NCBI GenBank assembly: GCA_947589045.1 | Contig: CANQBQ010000018.1 | Span: forward strand, 1 to 37,621 | Length of the DNA stretch: 37,621 nt | Origin: an uncultured Clostridia bacterium | GTDB taxonomy: Bacteria; Bacillota; Clostridia; Monoglobales; Monoglobaceae | Reading direction: 5' to 3' | In this document: in pieces, positions 15,042-23,142 of the stretch | Numbering within the stretch: position 1 is the stretch's first letter | How the letters are laid out: every line of letters starts with the position of its first letter | Notes under the pieces: generated by a model | Database searches by the model: none | Seen by the model: only the letters and a program-made list of their open reading frames with translations | Told to the model about the DNA's origin: nothing | Translations under genes and position numbers: made by a program

Positions 15042-15425
15042 ATGAAGCGAAGGGATGTATATATAAATGCGTTGCCTACAGTTATATGGCTGTTGCTATT
15101 TTTATGTGCTTGTATTTTGACAGAATTAGATATTGGACTATTATACATTTATATGTTATTTGTAATACCACTATTTTATGGAATCTACAACTTCTTTGTA
15201 ACACGTGAAGTAAAGTTGCTATTTAAATTAAATATAATTTCATTAAGTAGTCAATTAGTGGGTCTGCTTTTAAATGGAACTTTACATTATTACTTTATTT
15301 CATCCGATTCTGAAACACCTTCGGTTGTACAGATGTTTTTATTAGTAACTCTAATATTTACTTTAGTAGTTGACCTTATAGCGATATTACTTAAATTTAT
15401 TACCCACAGATTTCGTAAAATGTAA
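15042..15425 (+). CDS. Unknown four-helix membrane protein
   Basis: This 127-residue protein is mostly hydrophobic, with four likely membrane helices: 'ALPTVIWLLLFLCACILT', 'LLYIYMLFVIPLFYGIYNFFV', 'LLFKLNIISLSSQLVGLLLN' and 'MFLLVTLIFTLVVDLIAILL'. It has a basic N-terminus and the basic C-terminal end 'KFITHRFRKM'. I recognise no family. ATG 15042 is chosen because GAGGTGATT lies 4-12 bases upstream; an ATG at 14982 would add 20 residues but lies upstream of the likely transcription start. The gene is AT-rich compared with the tRNA region and is closed by a terminator at 15454-15486. Confidence 0.65.
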   Translation: MKRRDVYINALPTVIWLLLFLCACILTELDIGLLYIYMLFVIPLFYGIYNFFVTREVKLLFKLNIISLSSQLVGLLLNGTLHYYFISSDSETPSVVQMFLLVTLIFTLVVDLIAILLKFITHRFRKM

Positions 15426-15453
15426 CGGCATTTATATTGACCACAAATTTCAC

Positions 15454-15486
15454 ATCGGAGCAAGCAACGCTTGCTCCGATTTTTTG
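15454..15486 (+). terminator. Terminator after the small membrane protein gene
   Basis: A 12-base perfect stem (15454-15465 with 15469-15480) around an AAC loop is followed by TTTTT. Confidence 0.88.
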
Positions 15487-15520
15487 TTGCACAAAAGCGC
15501 AAGTCGTTTTTTGCGATTTG

Positions 15521-15542
15521 CGCGGCTTTGCCGCGTTTTTTT
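15521..15542 (+). terminator. Second terminator-like hairpin
   Basis: CGCGGC at 15521-15526 pairs with GCCGCG at 15530-15535 around TTT, followed by seven T residues. It stands in tandem with the preceding terminator. Confidence 0.65.
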
Positions 15543-15544
15543 CG

Positions 15545-15680
15545 CCCATTCTCGGTGCGTCGAGGGCGCCGCACCCTACATCGTCGCGACACACGGTTTG
15601 TTGTACGGGAGGCGCCCTCGACGTCCCGCCCGCGTGGAGAGCGAATATTGCGGGCGAACACGGTTCACCCCTACATTGGG
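15545..15680. repeat. GC-rich repeat-like intergenic segment
   Basis: This part of the 369-base gene-free stretch 15426-15794 is GC-rich and holds two inverted repeats. A 13-base perfect pair is formed by 15558-15570 and 15611-15623 (core GAGGGCGCC). A shorter pair, GGGCGAAC at 15652-15659 with GTTCACCC at 15663-15670, has one mismatch. The 'GGGCGAACACGGTTCACCCCTACA' style resembles dispersed non-coding repeats common in Clostridia genomes. I judge it a non-coding repeat unit. Only one copy is in the window, so its repeated nature is inferred. Confidence 0.5.
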
Positions 15681-15713
15681 AAAACGTAGTCGTTGAGTGT
15701 ATTGTGGAAAATA

Positions 15714-15742
15714 TTGATTTCAAAAACAGAATGTGCTATGAT
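15714..15742 (+). promoter_or_regulatory. Promoter for the aldo/keto reductase gene
   Basis: TTGATT at 15714-15719 and TATGAT at 15737-15742 are spaced by 17 bases, and TGC just before the -10 gives an extended -10 element. Confidence 0.72.
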
Positions 15743-15794
15743 ATAAGCACAGGGTTGTATTTGCAATCGAGAATAGACGAAAGGGGAGTTACGG

Positions 15795-16898
15795 TTGAAA
15801 AAATTAGGCTTTGGAACAATGAGGCTTCCGCTGACAGATTCGGAGGACACAAAAAGCATTGACTATGAACAGGTATGTAAAATGGTGGATTGTTTTCTGG
15901 AGCGCGGCTTTTCTTATTTTGACACCGCATACGGTTATCACGGCGAGCAGTCGGAAACCGCGGTAAAGCGTTGCCTGACAGACCGATACCCCCGAGAGCG
16001 GTATATTTTGGCGGATAAAATGCCGATTATACGGGTAAAGGCATCGGAAGAATATGAGATGTATTTTGAAGAACAGCTCCGTCGTTGCGGAGTGGAATAT
16101 TTCGACTATTATCTGCTCCATAATATGTGCAGGGAAAGGTATGTCAACACCTTGAAATACGGCGGCTTTGAGTTTCTTTGCAAATTAAAGGAGCAGGGGC
16201 TTGCGAAAAAAATCGGTTTTTCCTATCATGATGACGCGGAACTGCTGGACGAAATCCTGACAGAGCATCCCGAAGTGGACTTTGTGCAGCTTCAGCTCAA
16301 TTATCTGGACTGGAACAGCACGGCAATTCAGTCGGGTGCTTGTTACGAGACGGCTTGCCGCCACGGGAAGCCGGTTATCGCTATGGAACCCGTAAAGGGC
16401 GGAATTTTGGCAAATCTCCCTTTGGACGCCGAAAATGAGATGAAGAAAAGCGGAGCGCAAGGCTCGCCGGCATCCTATGCCGTTCGTTATGCCGCGTCGC
16501 TTGATAATTGTATGATGGTATTGAGCGGTATGAGCAATATAGAACAGCTTTTGGACAACACATCTTATATGATGGATTTTCAGCCTCTTGATAAGAACGA
16601 GCGAGAGATGCTGAGGCGCGTCACCGATGTTATGAACAGCGATATGACGCCGTGTACGAACTGCAGATACTGTATGGAGGAATGCCCGAAGAATATAAAT
16701 ATCCCCGCATATTTCGGACTGTATAATATGTATGCCGCCACCGGCAAGAAGACGACTATGTACTATAAGCGGCTTTCTCTGAACCACGGCAGGGCTGTGG
16801 ACTGTATCAAATGCGGAAAATGTGAAAAAATCTGCCCTCAGCATATAGAAATACGCGATGCACTGGAGAAGTTTGCTGATTTGTACGAACGGGAGTAA
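15795..16898 (+). CDS. Aldo/keto reductase with C-terminal 4Fe-4S ferredoxin domain
   Basis: This 367-residue protein has an aldo/keto reductase barrel at about residues 1-275. The catalytic Tyr lies in 'FDTAYGYHGEQSE' near 43-55, Lys in 'ILADKMP' near 75, and His in 'YLLHN' near 108. A C-terminal segment carries two cysteine clusters, 'CTNCRYCMEECP' and 'CIKCGKCEKICP', each typical of a 4Fe-4S centre. This fused architecture is widespread in anaerobes, where the enzyme is thought to couple NAD(P)H and ferredoxin-type electrons to carbonyl reduction; the substrate is unknown. The start is TTG 15795, with AAGGGGAG at 15780-15787. An SLC13-type permease gene follows 48 bases later and may supply the substrate. 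Confidence 0.93.
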   Translation: MKKLGFGTMRLPLTDSEDTKSIDYEQVCKMVDCFLERGFSYFDTAYGYHGEQSETAVKRCLTDRYPRERYILADKMPIIRVKASEEYEMYFEEQLRRCGVEYFDYYLLHNMCRERYVNTLKYGGFEFLCKLKEQGLAKKIGFSYHDDAELLDEILTEHPEVDFVQLQLNYLDWNSTAIQSGACYETACRHGKPVIAMEPVKGGILANLPLDAENEMKKSGAQGSPASYAVRYAASLDNCMMVLSGMSNIEQLLDNTSYMMDFQPLDKNEREMLRRVTDVMNSDMTPCTNCRYCMEECPKNINIPAYFGLYNMYAATGKKTTMYYKRLSLNHGRAVDCIKCGKCEKICPQHIEIRDALEKFADLYERE

Positions 16899-16946
16899 GA
16901 ACGGTTTAAAGCGTTATCCTGTAAATCGGCTGAGCGGAGTTTGGTT

Positions 16947-18080
16947 ATGACTGTGAAAAATATCGTACATAAAATATATCTCTTTATAAAGAACGAAACC
17001 GTGCTGAGCGTGGCAACGGTTTTTGCGGTGCTGTCCTCGTTTTTTGTAAAGCCCGACCTTGATTATTTGGGGTACGTGGATTTCAGGACGCTGTCCCTGC
17101 TGTTTTGCCTGATGGCGGTTATGGCGGGTATGCGGGAAACAGGCGTTTTTAATATGCTTGCCGAGGGTATGCTTAGGCGGGTTCGCGGAGTAAAAGGGCT
17201 TACGTTTATACTTGTTATGCTGTGCTTTTTCTTCAGTATGCTCATAACCAACGACGTGGCACTGATAACCTTTGTGCCGTTTACGCTCACGGTGCTCAAT
17301 ATGCTCGGCAAAACCGAGCGGGACAGGCTTATAATCCCCGTAATATCAATGCAGACGATTGCCGCAAACCTCGGAAGTATGCTGACTCCCATAGGCAATC
17401 CTCAAAATTTATATTTGTACGGAATTTCAGGTATGGGCGTTGCCGACTTTATACTGCTTATGCTGCCGTATGCCGCAATATCCTTTGTGCTTTTGTCTGC
17501 GCAAATCCTTATAAGGCGGGAGTCGGGCGACGTGAAAATCGTATTCGGGGAGCACTCGGGAGTGGAGAAAAAAGTCGCGGTTTATTTGGTGACCTTTGTT
17601 ATATGTCTGCTCTCGGTGGCGCGTATTATCGACTATAAGATAACGCTTTTGACCGTGACCGTCATACTCGCCGTCACAGACCGAAAAATTTTTGCCAAGG
17701 TTGACTATACCCTGCTTTTGACGTTCGTTGCGTTTTTTGTGTTCATAGGAAATATGGGCAGAATACCGATGTTTGAGAACTGCTTAAAGAGCGTTATCGC
17801 GGGGCGGGAATGTATAACCGGTGTTTTGTCAAGCCAGATAATCAGCAACGTACCCGCGGCTTTGTTGCTTTCGGGATTTACCGACAATTTTAAGCCGCTC
17901 ATTGTGGGAGTTAATCTGGGCGGACTCGGCACGCTGATTGCGTCGATGGCGAGCCTTATATCGTTTAAGCTGCTCGGGCGCGAGGATAAGTCGCTCAGAG
18001 GTAAATACTTCTTGTATTTTACGGTGTCAAATATCTTGTTCCTTGCGGTGCTTCTCGCGGCGTATTTTGTTTTGGGCTGA
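16947..18080 (+). CDS. SLC13/ArsB-NhaD superfamily anion permease
   Basis: This 377-residue protein has about ten hydrophobic segments. It carries superfamily features in the first half ('MLITNDVALITFVPFTL' and 'LGSMLTPIGNPQNLYLYG', the helix-hairpin binding motif) and a matching second half ('SQIISNVPAALLLSGFT'). Members transport dicarboxylates, citrate, sulfate, arsenite or sodium; no substrate can be read from sequence. It is shorter than most citrate carriers, as in many clostridial copies. ATG 16947 is preferred to TTG 16941 because GGAG at 16936-16939 fits it. It lies downstream of the aldo/keto reductase gene and converges on the S-layer-like gene. Confidence 0.85.
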   Translation: MTVKNIVHKIYLFIKNETVLSVATVFAVLSSFFVKPDLDYLGYVDFRTLSLLFCLMAVMAGMRETGVFNMLAEGMLRRVRGVKGLTFILVMLCFFFSMLITNDVALITFVPFTLTVLNMLGKTERDRLIIPVISMQTIAANLGSMLTPIGNPQNLYLYGISGMGVADFILLMLPYAAISFVLLSAQILIRRESGDVKIVFGEHSGVEKKVAVYLVTFVICLLSVARIIDYKITLLTVTVILAVTDRKIFAKVDYTLLLTFVAFFVFIGNMGRIPMFENCLKSVIAGRECITGVLSSQIISNVPAALLLSGFTDNFKPLIVGVNLGGLGTLIASMASLISFKLLGREDKSLRGKYFLYFTVSNILFLAVLLAAYFVLG

Positions 18081-18132
18081 TTTGAAAGACTGAAAAATAA
18101 ATATGTTTAATTTGAGATATATTCTTTATGTA

Positions 18133-18154
18133 GCAGTCCGCGTCGGCGGACTGC
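18133..18154. repeat. Hairpin between convergent genes
   Basis: GCAGTCCGC at 18133-18141 pairs with GCGGACTGC at 18146-18154 around GTCG. It lies between the permease stop and the S-layer-like gene stop. There is no T tract on either strand, so it is at best an unusual bidirectional terminator. Confidence 0.45.
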
Positions 18155-18164
18155 GGAGCGGGAA

Positions 18165-19943
18165 CTACCTGCTCCATAATTCCTTTTCTCCGATAACGCA
18201 TTTGTGCCTGTTTGCCGCTTCGAGAATGTCGTACCATATCTCGCTTGTCGGGGAAACATCCGCAAAGGTTTTTAATTGGTCTGCGTGTTCGTCAATGTAC
18301 TCTCTGTCGGCGCGGCGGTTTAAAAGTCGGTTTATGATTGTGACCGCCTCTCCGCGAAGCAGAGGGTCGTTTGACCGCCGCAGACATTTTTCGTTTATAA
18401 TATAAAAATTGTCAAATGTCGGTATTTTGTAATTCGTTTTTAAATCTGTTTCCGCCGCCGTTTCAAAAAATCTTGCCGCCATACAGGCAAACTCGGCGTG
18501 CGTTATGGGTTGGTCGGGTTCAAATTCCGAGCTTTCCCCGCCTTTGACTATCCCCACGGCACTCAATATTCCCACCGACCTGTCGTACCAGGTTTTAAAG
18601 GCGGTGCCGCAGAAAATATGCTCTGCCGCAGGATACTTTTTCAGTATTTCGGGAGGCAACAGCCGCGAAAGCATCGTCGCCGCTTCCGCACGCGTAGCCG
18701 CCCGCAGCGGCTCAAAATTTTCATTGTCCGAGCCCGTAATATATGCGGCGTGCATGTATTCGCTCGGCTGTTCGCTCGGTTGCTCGCTTGGCTGTTCGCT
18801 CGGTGGCTTGCCTTTGCGCCCTACATTTGTCGGCTCGGGCGTGACGGTTGGTTCAGGCGTGACAGTTGGCTCGGGTTGTGCCGTTGGGTCAGGCGTAACA
18901 GTCGGCTCGGGCGTGACAGTCGGCTCGGGCGTGTGAGTCGGCTCGGGCGTGACGGTCGGCTCGGGTGTAATGGTTGGCTCGGGCGTGACAGTTGGCTCGG
19001 GCGTGACAGTCGGCTCTGGCGTGACGGTCGGCTCGGGCGTGACAGTCGGCTCGGGTTGTGCCGTTGGGTCAGGCGTAACAGTCGGCTCGGGCGTGACAGT
19101 CGGCTCGGGCGTGGCAGTCGTCTCAGGTTCGAGCCGAGGCAGCACCTCGGCGTCTATATTGCCGCACAGAGCGCATATCCTGTGCCGCGCGCCCTCCTCG
19201 TATATAGTCGGCTCGCTGTCGATTATCCAGTCGTCATAGCTGTGTCCGAGCGCGTCGGTCTCGTCTCCGATAAAGCTGTAACCGCAAAGCTCGCAGGTGT
19301 AAACCGTGAAGCCGCCGTTTGTGCAGGAGGGAGCGGTGACCTCGGTCAAAAAGCCGTGACTTTCGGTGACAGCGATCGGATTTATGAGCGTTTTTTCGCA
19401 CAGGGGGCAGTATGCGGCCTCAGAAGCGGTCATTAGGTGATGCTCGGCGTCCAAGACCTCGTACTCCGTATCCTCGTTGTGACGCTCAAACGGGCACCTC
19501 TCCCTTCGGAATATATTCAGTCCGAATGCTTCGCTGTCGGTCGGCAGGTCGCCGTTTATCGTGCCGCAGTTTAGGCACATTGTCATTTTATAGTGAAAGT
19601 CGTCTCGGGCGGGGTCGGTTTCGTCTTGCCAGTCCGAACGACTCGGTTGATTTGATTGGTCTGATAAGTCTGATTGGAGTGTATCGGAACTCTCGCTGCC
19701 CGGTATGCGGTCATCCTCCGGTATAAATTTATCGCCGTCGGTAAAATTCAATGTGTAATATACCCAAAAGAGTTCGGTCTCTCCGCATTCGCCGCACATA
19801 AAGCTGTCATACCGCTCCGTGTAGCCGTATGCGTCCGCGGCGTCATCGTTTGTCGCGCCGTAAAGCTCCGCCGCAATCGGGAGAGCGGGCATTACAAACG
19901 ACATTATGAACGCCGCCGGCCGTACAAATTTTCTCTTTTTCAT
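18165..19943 (-). CDS. Exported protein with Pro/Thr repeat linker and S-layer homology-like domains
   Basis: This 592-residue protein has a signal peptide ('KKRKFVRPAAFIMSFVMPALPIAAELYG'). The N-terminal region of about 230 residues has at least five CxxC pairs (CGEC, CLNC, CPLC, CELC, CALC), like zinc ribbons. A Pro/Thr/Glu linker of sixteen 6-residue units (mostly TVTPEP) and a QPSE repeat follow. The C-terminal ~190 residues resemble three S-layer homology modules ('RAEAATMLSRLL', 'ITHAEFACMAARFF', 'LRGEAVTIINRLL'). SLH modules anchor proteins to cell-wall polymers, so this is probably a surface protein. ATG 19943 is preferred because GGAGAG lies 7 bases upstream; TTG 19958 would lie inside that site. 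Its ligand and the purpose of the CxxC pairs are unknown. Confidence 0.82.
   Translation of the reverse strand: MKKRKFVRPAAFIMSFVMPALPIAAELYGATNDDAADAYGYTERYDSFMCGECGETELFWVYYTLNFTDGDKFIPEDDRIPGSESSDTLQSDLSDQSNQPSRSDWQDETDPARDDFHYKMTMCLNCGTINGDLPTDSEAFGLNIFRRERCPFERHNEDTEYEVLDAEHHLMTASEAAYCPLCEKTLINPIAVTESHGFLTEVTAPSCTNGGFTVYTCELCGYSFIGDETDALGHSYDDWIIDSEPTIYEEGARHRICALCGNIDAEVLPRLEPETTATPEPTVTPEPTVTPDPTAQPEPTVTPEPTVTPEPTVTPEPTVTPEPTITPEPTVTPEPTHTPEPTVTPEPTVTPDPTAQPEPTVTPEPTVTPEPTNVGRKGKPPSEQPSEQPSEQPSEYMHAAYITGSDNENFEPLRAATRAEAATMLSRLLPPEILKKYPAAEHIFCGTAFKTWYDRSVGILSAVGIVKGGESSEFEPDQPITHAEFACMAARFFETAAETDLKTNYKIPTFDNFYIINEKCLRRSNDPLLRGEAVTIINRLLNRRADREYIDEHADQLKTFADVSPTSEIWYDILEAANRHKCVIGEKELWSR
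18831..19118 (-). repeat. In-frame 18-base tandem repeat with 180-base higher-order period
   Basis: Sixteen consecutive 18-base units encode mostly TVTPEP, with variants TVTPDP, TAQPEP, TITPEP and THTPEP. A block with TVTPDP-TAQPEP recurs exactly ten units (180 bases) apart (18861 and 19041 on the plus strand). This indicates a segmental duplication inside the array. Confidence 0.9.
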
Positions 19944-20064
19944 AGGGCATCTCTCCAATCCTTGTTATTGGGGATTGCCGCCGCCCCGTGGGGGCGTTAC
20001 GGTACCCCCTTTAACAATTTATGCGGACAGGGTGTGCTGTGTTACATAACATTAAATAAGCATA

Positions 20065-20093
20065 TTGAAAAATTCCGCAAAAAGTGGTAAAAT
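20065..20093 (+). promoter_or_regulatory. Promoter of the priA operon
   Basis: TTGAAA at 20065-20070 and TAAAAT at 20088-20093 are spaced by 17 bases. The predicted leader is about 50 bases. The divergent gap 19944-20153 otherwise holds only a short GC-rich palindrome near 19983-19997. Confidence 0.7.
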
Positions 20094-20153
20094 AAAAAAC
20101 AGTTTTAAAAATACGGGAAATCTTCGGTTTTCGTCGGAGGGGAGGTGCTCGGC

Positions 20154-22613
20154 GTGATTGCGGGCGTTATTTTAAACAACTCAAGCCATAACGTGGACAG
20201 GGAATTCGATTACGAAATCCCCGCAAAATTTATCGGCGAGGTGTCCGTGGGTACGCGGGTACTCGTGCCGTTCGGACGCGGGAATGCCGCCGCGGAGGGC
20301 ATCGTTGTCGCGCTGAGGGAGGAGAGCGAATATCCGAAGCTCAAATCAATCTCCTCCGTGGTTGACAAAGAGCCGATATGCACTCAGACTCAGCTCGATA
20401 TGTGCGAGTGGATAAAAAACCGATACTTTTGCTCCTTTTATCAGGCGTTCAAGCTGTTTCTGCCGCCCCAGCCCGGGCATAGGGTGCAGGAGTGGGTCGA
20501 GCTTTCGCAGCCCGGCGGTGGGGAGTTTTACGAAAAAGGCTCAAGCGAACGCTCGGTGCTTGAATTTTTGGCGGACAGCGGCGGCTGTGCCGAAATGAAC
20601 GAGATTTACGAGGCTTTGGGTTACAGCGGACTGCGTTCTTTAATCGGCAGACTTGCGGAGGCGGGAGCGGTCACGGTCTCGGGCGAAGCGTCGGGCGGAG
20701 TCCGCGAAAAGTGCGTCAGAATGGCGTCGCTCGCGATGCCTACCTCTGAGGCGGCGGATATAATAGATACGCTGTCGGGAAACAGGGTAAGGGCGAGACT
20801 GCAGGCTAAAATGCTGTCGCTTTTGTGCGATAACGGCAGTCTTTCGACCGCCGATTTGGTCTCTCTTTCAAACGGCAACTATGCGGCGGTAAATTCGCTT
20901 GTGAAAAAAGGCTTTATTAAGATTGAAACGGTGAGCGTCGCACGCGAGGTTTACGACGAGAGCCAAATACTGAAAACCGACGCATATGAACCCACCGAGG
21001 AGCAAAGACCCATAATAGAGTATCTGCAAAACGGGATAGGGTCGGGAAAATGCGAAAAAATCCTGCTTCGCGGAGTTACGGGAAGCGGTAAGACCGAAAT
21101 TTTTATGCAGGCAATTTCAAAGTGCATAGAGCGCGGGAAAAAGGCGATTATGCTCGTTCCCGAAATTTCGCTCACGCCTCAGACCGTCAACCGTTTTGTG
21201 GGACGCTTCGGAAGCTCGGTCGCGGTGATACACAGCGGCTTGTCGGCGGGAGAGAGGTACGACCAGTGGCGCAAAATACGCGCGGGCGAGGTTGACGTCG
21301 TTGTGGGCGCGCGCTCGGCGATTTTTGCCCCGTTTGAAAATATCGGGATAATTATTCTCGACGAGGAACACGAGAACAGCTACAAGTCCGAGATAACACC
21401 GCGCTACCACGCGCGCGACGTTGCGGAGAGGCTGGCGGAGGAGAGCGGAGCGGTGCTCCTGCTCGCGTCTGCCACACCGTCGGTCTCAAGCTATTATAAG
21501 GCGCAGAGCGGAAGGTACAAGCTGTTTGAAATGCACAAGAGGTATAACGAGAATGAGATGCCCGACGTTAAGATACTCGATATGCGCGGCGAGCTTTTTG
21601 AAAACAAAAATTCCTCGCCCATAAGTCTGTATCTGCAAAATGAGATAGGCAAAAATCTGGAGCGCGGCGAGAAAACCATACTTTTTCTGAACCGCCGCGG
21701 GCACTCGACCTTTGTGTCCTGCCGAAAGTGCGGCTATGTTATGCAGTGCGAAAACTGCGACATCGCTCTGACGTATCATATAAAGGTCAACAGGCTTGTC
21801 TGCCACTACTGCGGAGCGTCGCATCCGAATGTTGACGTATGCCCCGAATGCGGCTCGAAATACATACGCTTTTTCGGTACGGGAACCGAAAAAATCGAAA
21901 CCGAGCTGAAGCGTCTTTTTCCGTCGGCAAGGATTTTGAGAATGGACACCGACACCACGGCGGGCAAGGGCGGTCACGAGAGGATTTTATCGAGGTTTGC
22001 AAATGGCGAGGCGGACATTCTGCTCGGCACTCAGATGGTCGCAAAGGGGCTGGACTTCCCCGACGTTACGCTTGTCGGCGTACTCGCGGCGGACACCGCG
22101 CTGAATATCGACGACTTCCGCGCCGCAGAGCGCAGCTTTTGCCTGTTCACTCAGGTTTGCGGGCGCGCGGGTCGCGGCGGAATAAAGGGCAGAGCCGTAA
22201 TTCAGACTTATCAGCCCCAAAATTCCACTCTGGCGTTTGCGAAAGAGCATAATTACGGGGGATTTTACAAAAATGAAATAGAATTCAGAAAGATGTTGAA
22301 ATATCCTCCGTTTTGTGACATAATAAGTATAATGATTACGGGTGAGGACGAATCGGAGGTGCGCGAGTGTATTTGGAGCGCAAAGCGCACAGTTGACTCG
22401 TTCGGCACGGGAGACGGGCATATAATCGGCGTTTTGGGACCCGCGCCCGCGCCTATTGCAAAAATAAAAAATAAATTTCGCTACCGCATAATGATTAAGG
22501 CGGCGTATGCGGACGACGTGCGCGATATGCTTCTGACAATTCAGACGCGCCACAGAGAAATACGCTCAAAGTCGGAGCTTTCGATAGACATAAATCCGAT
22601 AAATATGTATTGA
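20154..22613 (+). CDS. priA: Primosomal protein N' (PriA helicase)
   Basis: This 819-residue protein is full-length PriA. The N-terminal DNA-binding domain (about residues 1-100) includes 'DREFDYEIPAKF' and 'VGTRVLVPFGRGN'. Helicase motif I is 'GVTGSGKTE' near 305-313 and motif II 'DEEH' near 402. Eight zinc-binding cysteines lie at about 522-569 ('CRKCGYVMQCENC', 'CHYCG', 'CPECGS'), and later motifs include 'GTQMVAKGLDFPDV' and 'QVCGRAGRGG'. PriA restarts stalled replication forks by loading the helicase. GTG 20154 is preferred to GTG 20145 because GGAGGGGAGG at 20136-20145 would overlap the earlier codon. It opens the long def-fmt-rsmB-prkC operon. Confidence 0.96.
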   Translation: MIAGVILNNSSHNVDREFDYEIPAKFIGEVSVGTRVLVPFGRGNAAAEGIVVALREESEYPKLKSISSVVDKEPICTQTQLDMCEWIKNRYFCSFYQAFKLFLPPQPGHRVQEWVELSQPGGGEFYEKGSSERSVLEFLADSGGCAEMNEIYEALGYSGLRSLIGRLAEAGAVTVSGEASGGVREKCVRMASLAMPTSEAADIIDTLSGNRVRARLQAKMLSLLCDNGSLSTADLVSLSNGNYAAVNSLVKKGFIKIETVSVAREVYDESQILKTDAYEPTEEQRPIIEYLQNGIGSGKCEKILLRGVTGSGKTEIFMQAISKCIERGKKAIMLVPEISLTPQTVNRFVGRFGSSVAVIHSGLSAGERYDQWRKIRAGEVDVVVGARSAIFAPFENIGIIILDEEHENSYKSEITPRYHARDVAERLAEESGAVLLLASATPSVSSYYKAQSGRYKLFEMHKRYNENEMPDVKILDMRGELFENKNSSPISLYLQNEIGKNLERGEKTILFLNRRGHSTFVSCRKCGYVMQCENCDIALTYHIKVNRLVCHYCGASHPNVDVCPECGSKYIRFFGTGTEKIETELKRLFPSARILRMDTDTTAGKGGHERILSRFANGEADILLGTQMVAKGLDFPDVTLVGVLAADTALNIDDFRAAERSFCLFTQVCGRAGRGGIKGRAVIQTYQPQNSTLAFAKEHNYGGFYKNEIEFRKMLKYPPFCDIISIMITGEDESEVRECIWSAKRTVDSFGTGDGHIIGVLGPAPAPIAKIKNKFRYRIMIKAAYADDVRDMLLTIQTRHREIRSKSELSIDINPINMY

Positions 22614-22652
22614 CGGCGATTTTACCGCGCGAGTAAAGGAGTATGGCAAAAT

Positions 22653-23120
22653 ATGGCGATAAGAAACATTGTTAAAGTAGGCGACAGCATACTGACCAAA
22701 AAGTGCAGGACGGTCGAAAAGATTGACGGCAGGATTTTAACGCTTTTGGACGATATGGCGGAAACTCTCGAAAAAGCGGGCGGCGTAGGGCTTGCCGCGC
22801 CGCAGGTCGGGGTACTGCGCCGAGTTGTCATAATAGACGTAGGCGACGAGAACGGACTTATAGAGCTTATAAATCCCGAAATAATCTCGTCGAGCGGCGA
22901 ACAGACCGACGCGGAGGGATGTTTGAGCTATCCCGGAAAGTTCGGAGAGGTGACGCGCCCCAACGTCGTGACGGTGAGGGCGGCAGACAGAGACGGAAAC
23001 ATTCGGGAAATTACGGGCGAGGGACTGCTCGCGCGTGCGATATGTCACGAATGCGACCATCTTGACGGAAAGATGTTTATGGAGCTGGTGACGCGCTGGC
23101 TCGACGACGAGGAGCAATAA
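22653..23120 (+). CDS. def: Peptide deformylase
   Basis: This 155-residue protein has all three deformylase motifs: 'GVGLAAPQVG' near 44-53, 'EGCLSYP' near 88-94 with the metal-binding Cys, and 'HECDHLDG' near 132-139 with the two metal-binding His and the catalytic Glu. It removes the formyl group from nascent N-terminal formylmethionine. It sits directly before fmt, which adds that formyl group. The start ATG 22653 follows AAAGGAG at 22635-22641. Confidence 0.97.
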   Translation: MAIRNIVKVGDSILTKKCRTVEKIDGRILTLLDDMAETLEKAGGVGLAAPQVGVLRRVVIIDVGDENGLIELINPEIISSSGEQTDAEGCLSYPGKFGEVTRPNVVTVRAADRDGNIREITGEGLLARAICHECDHLDGKMFMELVTRWLDDEEQ

Positions 23121-23142
23121 AAATCCAAAAGAGAGGTACACT

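Noticed and set aside
15437-15862. Open frames over the GC-rich spacer
   Set aside because: They span two terminators and the palindromic repeat, lack binding sites, and overlap the aldo/keto reductase start.
18831-19118. CRISPR-like look of the repeat array
   Set aside because: The units are contiguous with no spacers, keep an 18-base in-frame period, and encode a plausible Pro-Thr linker.
18498-19436. Long plus-strand open frames across the Pro/Thr repeat
   Set aside because: They are shadows of the minus-strand gene: an 18-base repeat with no stops leaves several frames open. They lack ribosome binding sites and have no family resemblance.
22643-22675. A leader peptide of ten residues before def
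   Set aside because: ATG 22643 overlaps the def start out of frame; the binding site also serves def and nothing indicates attenuation.
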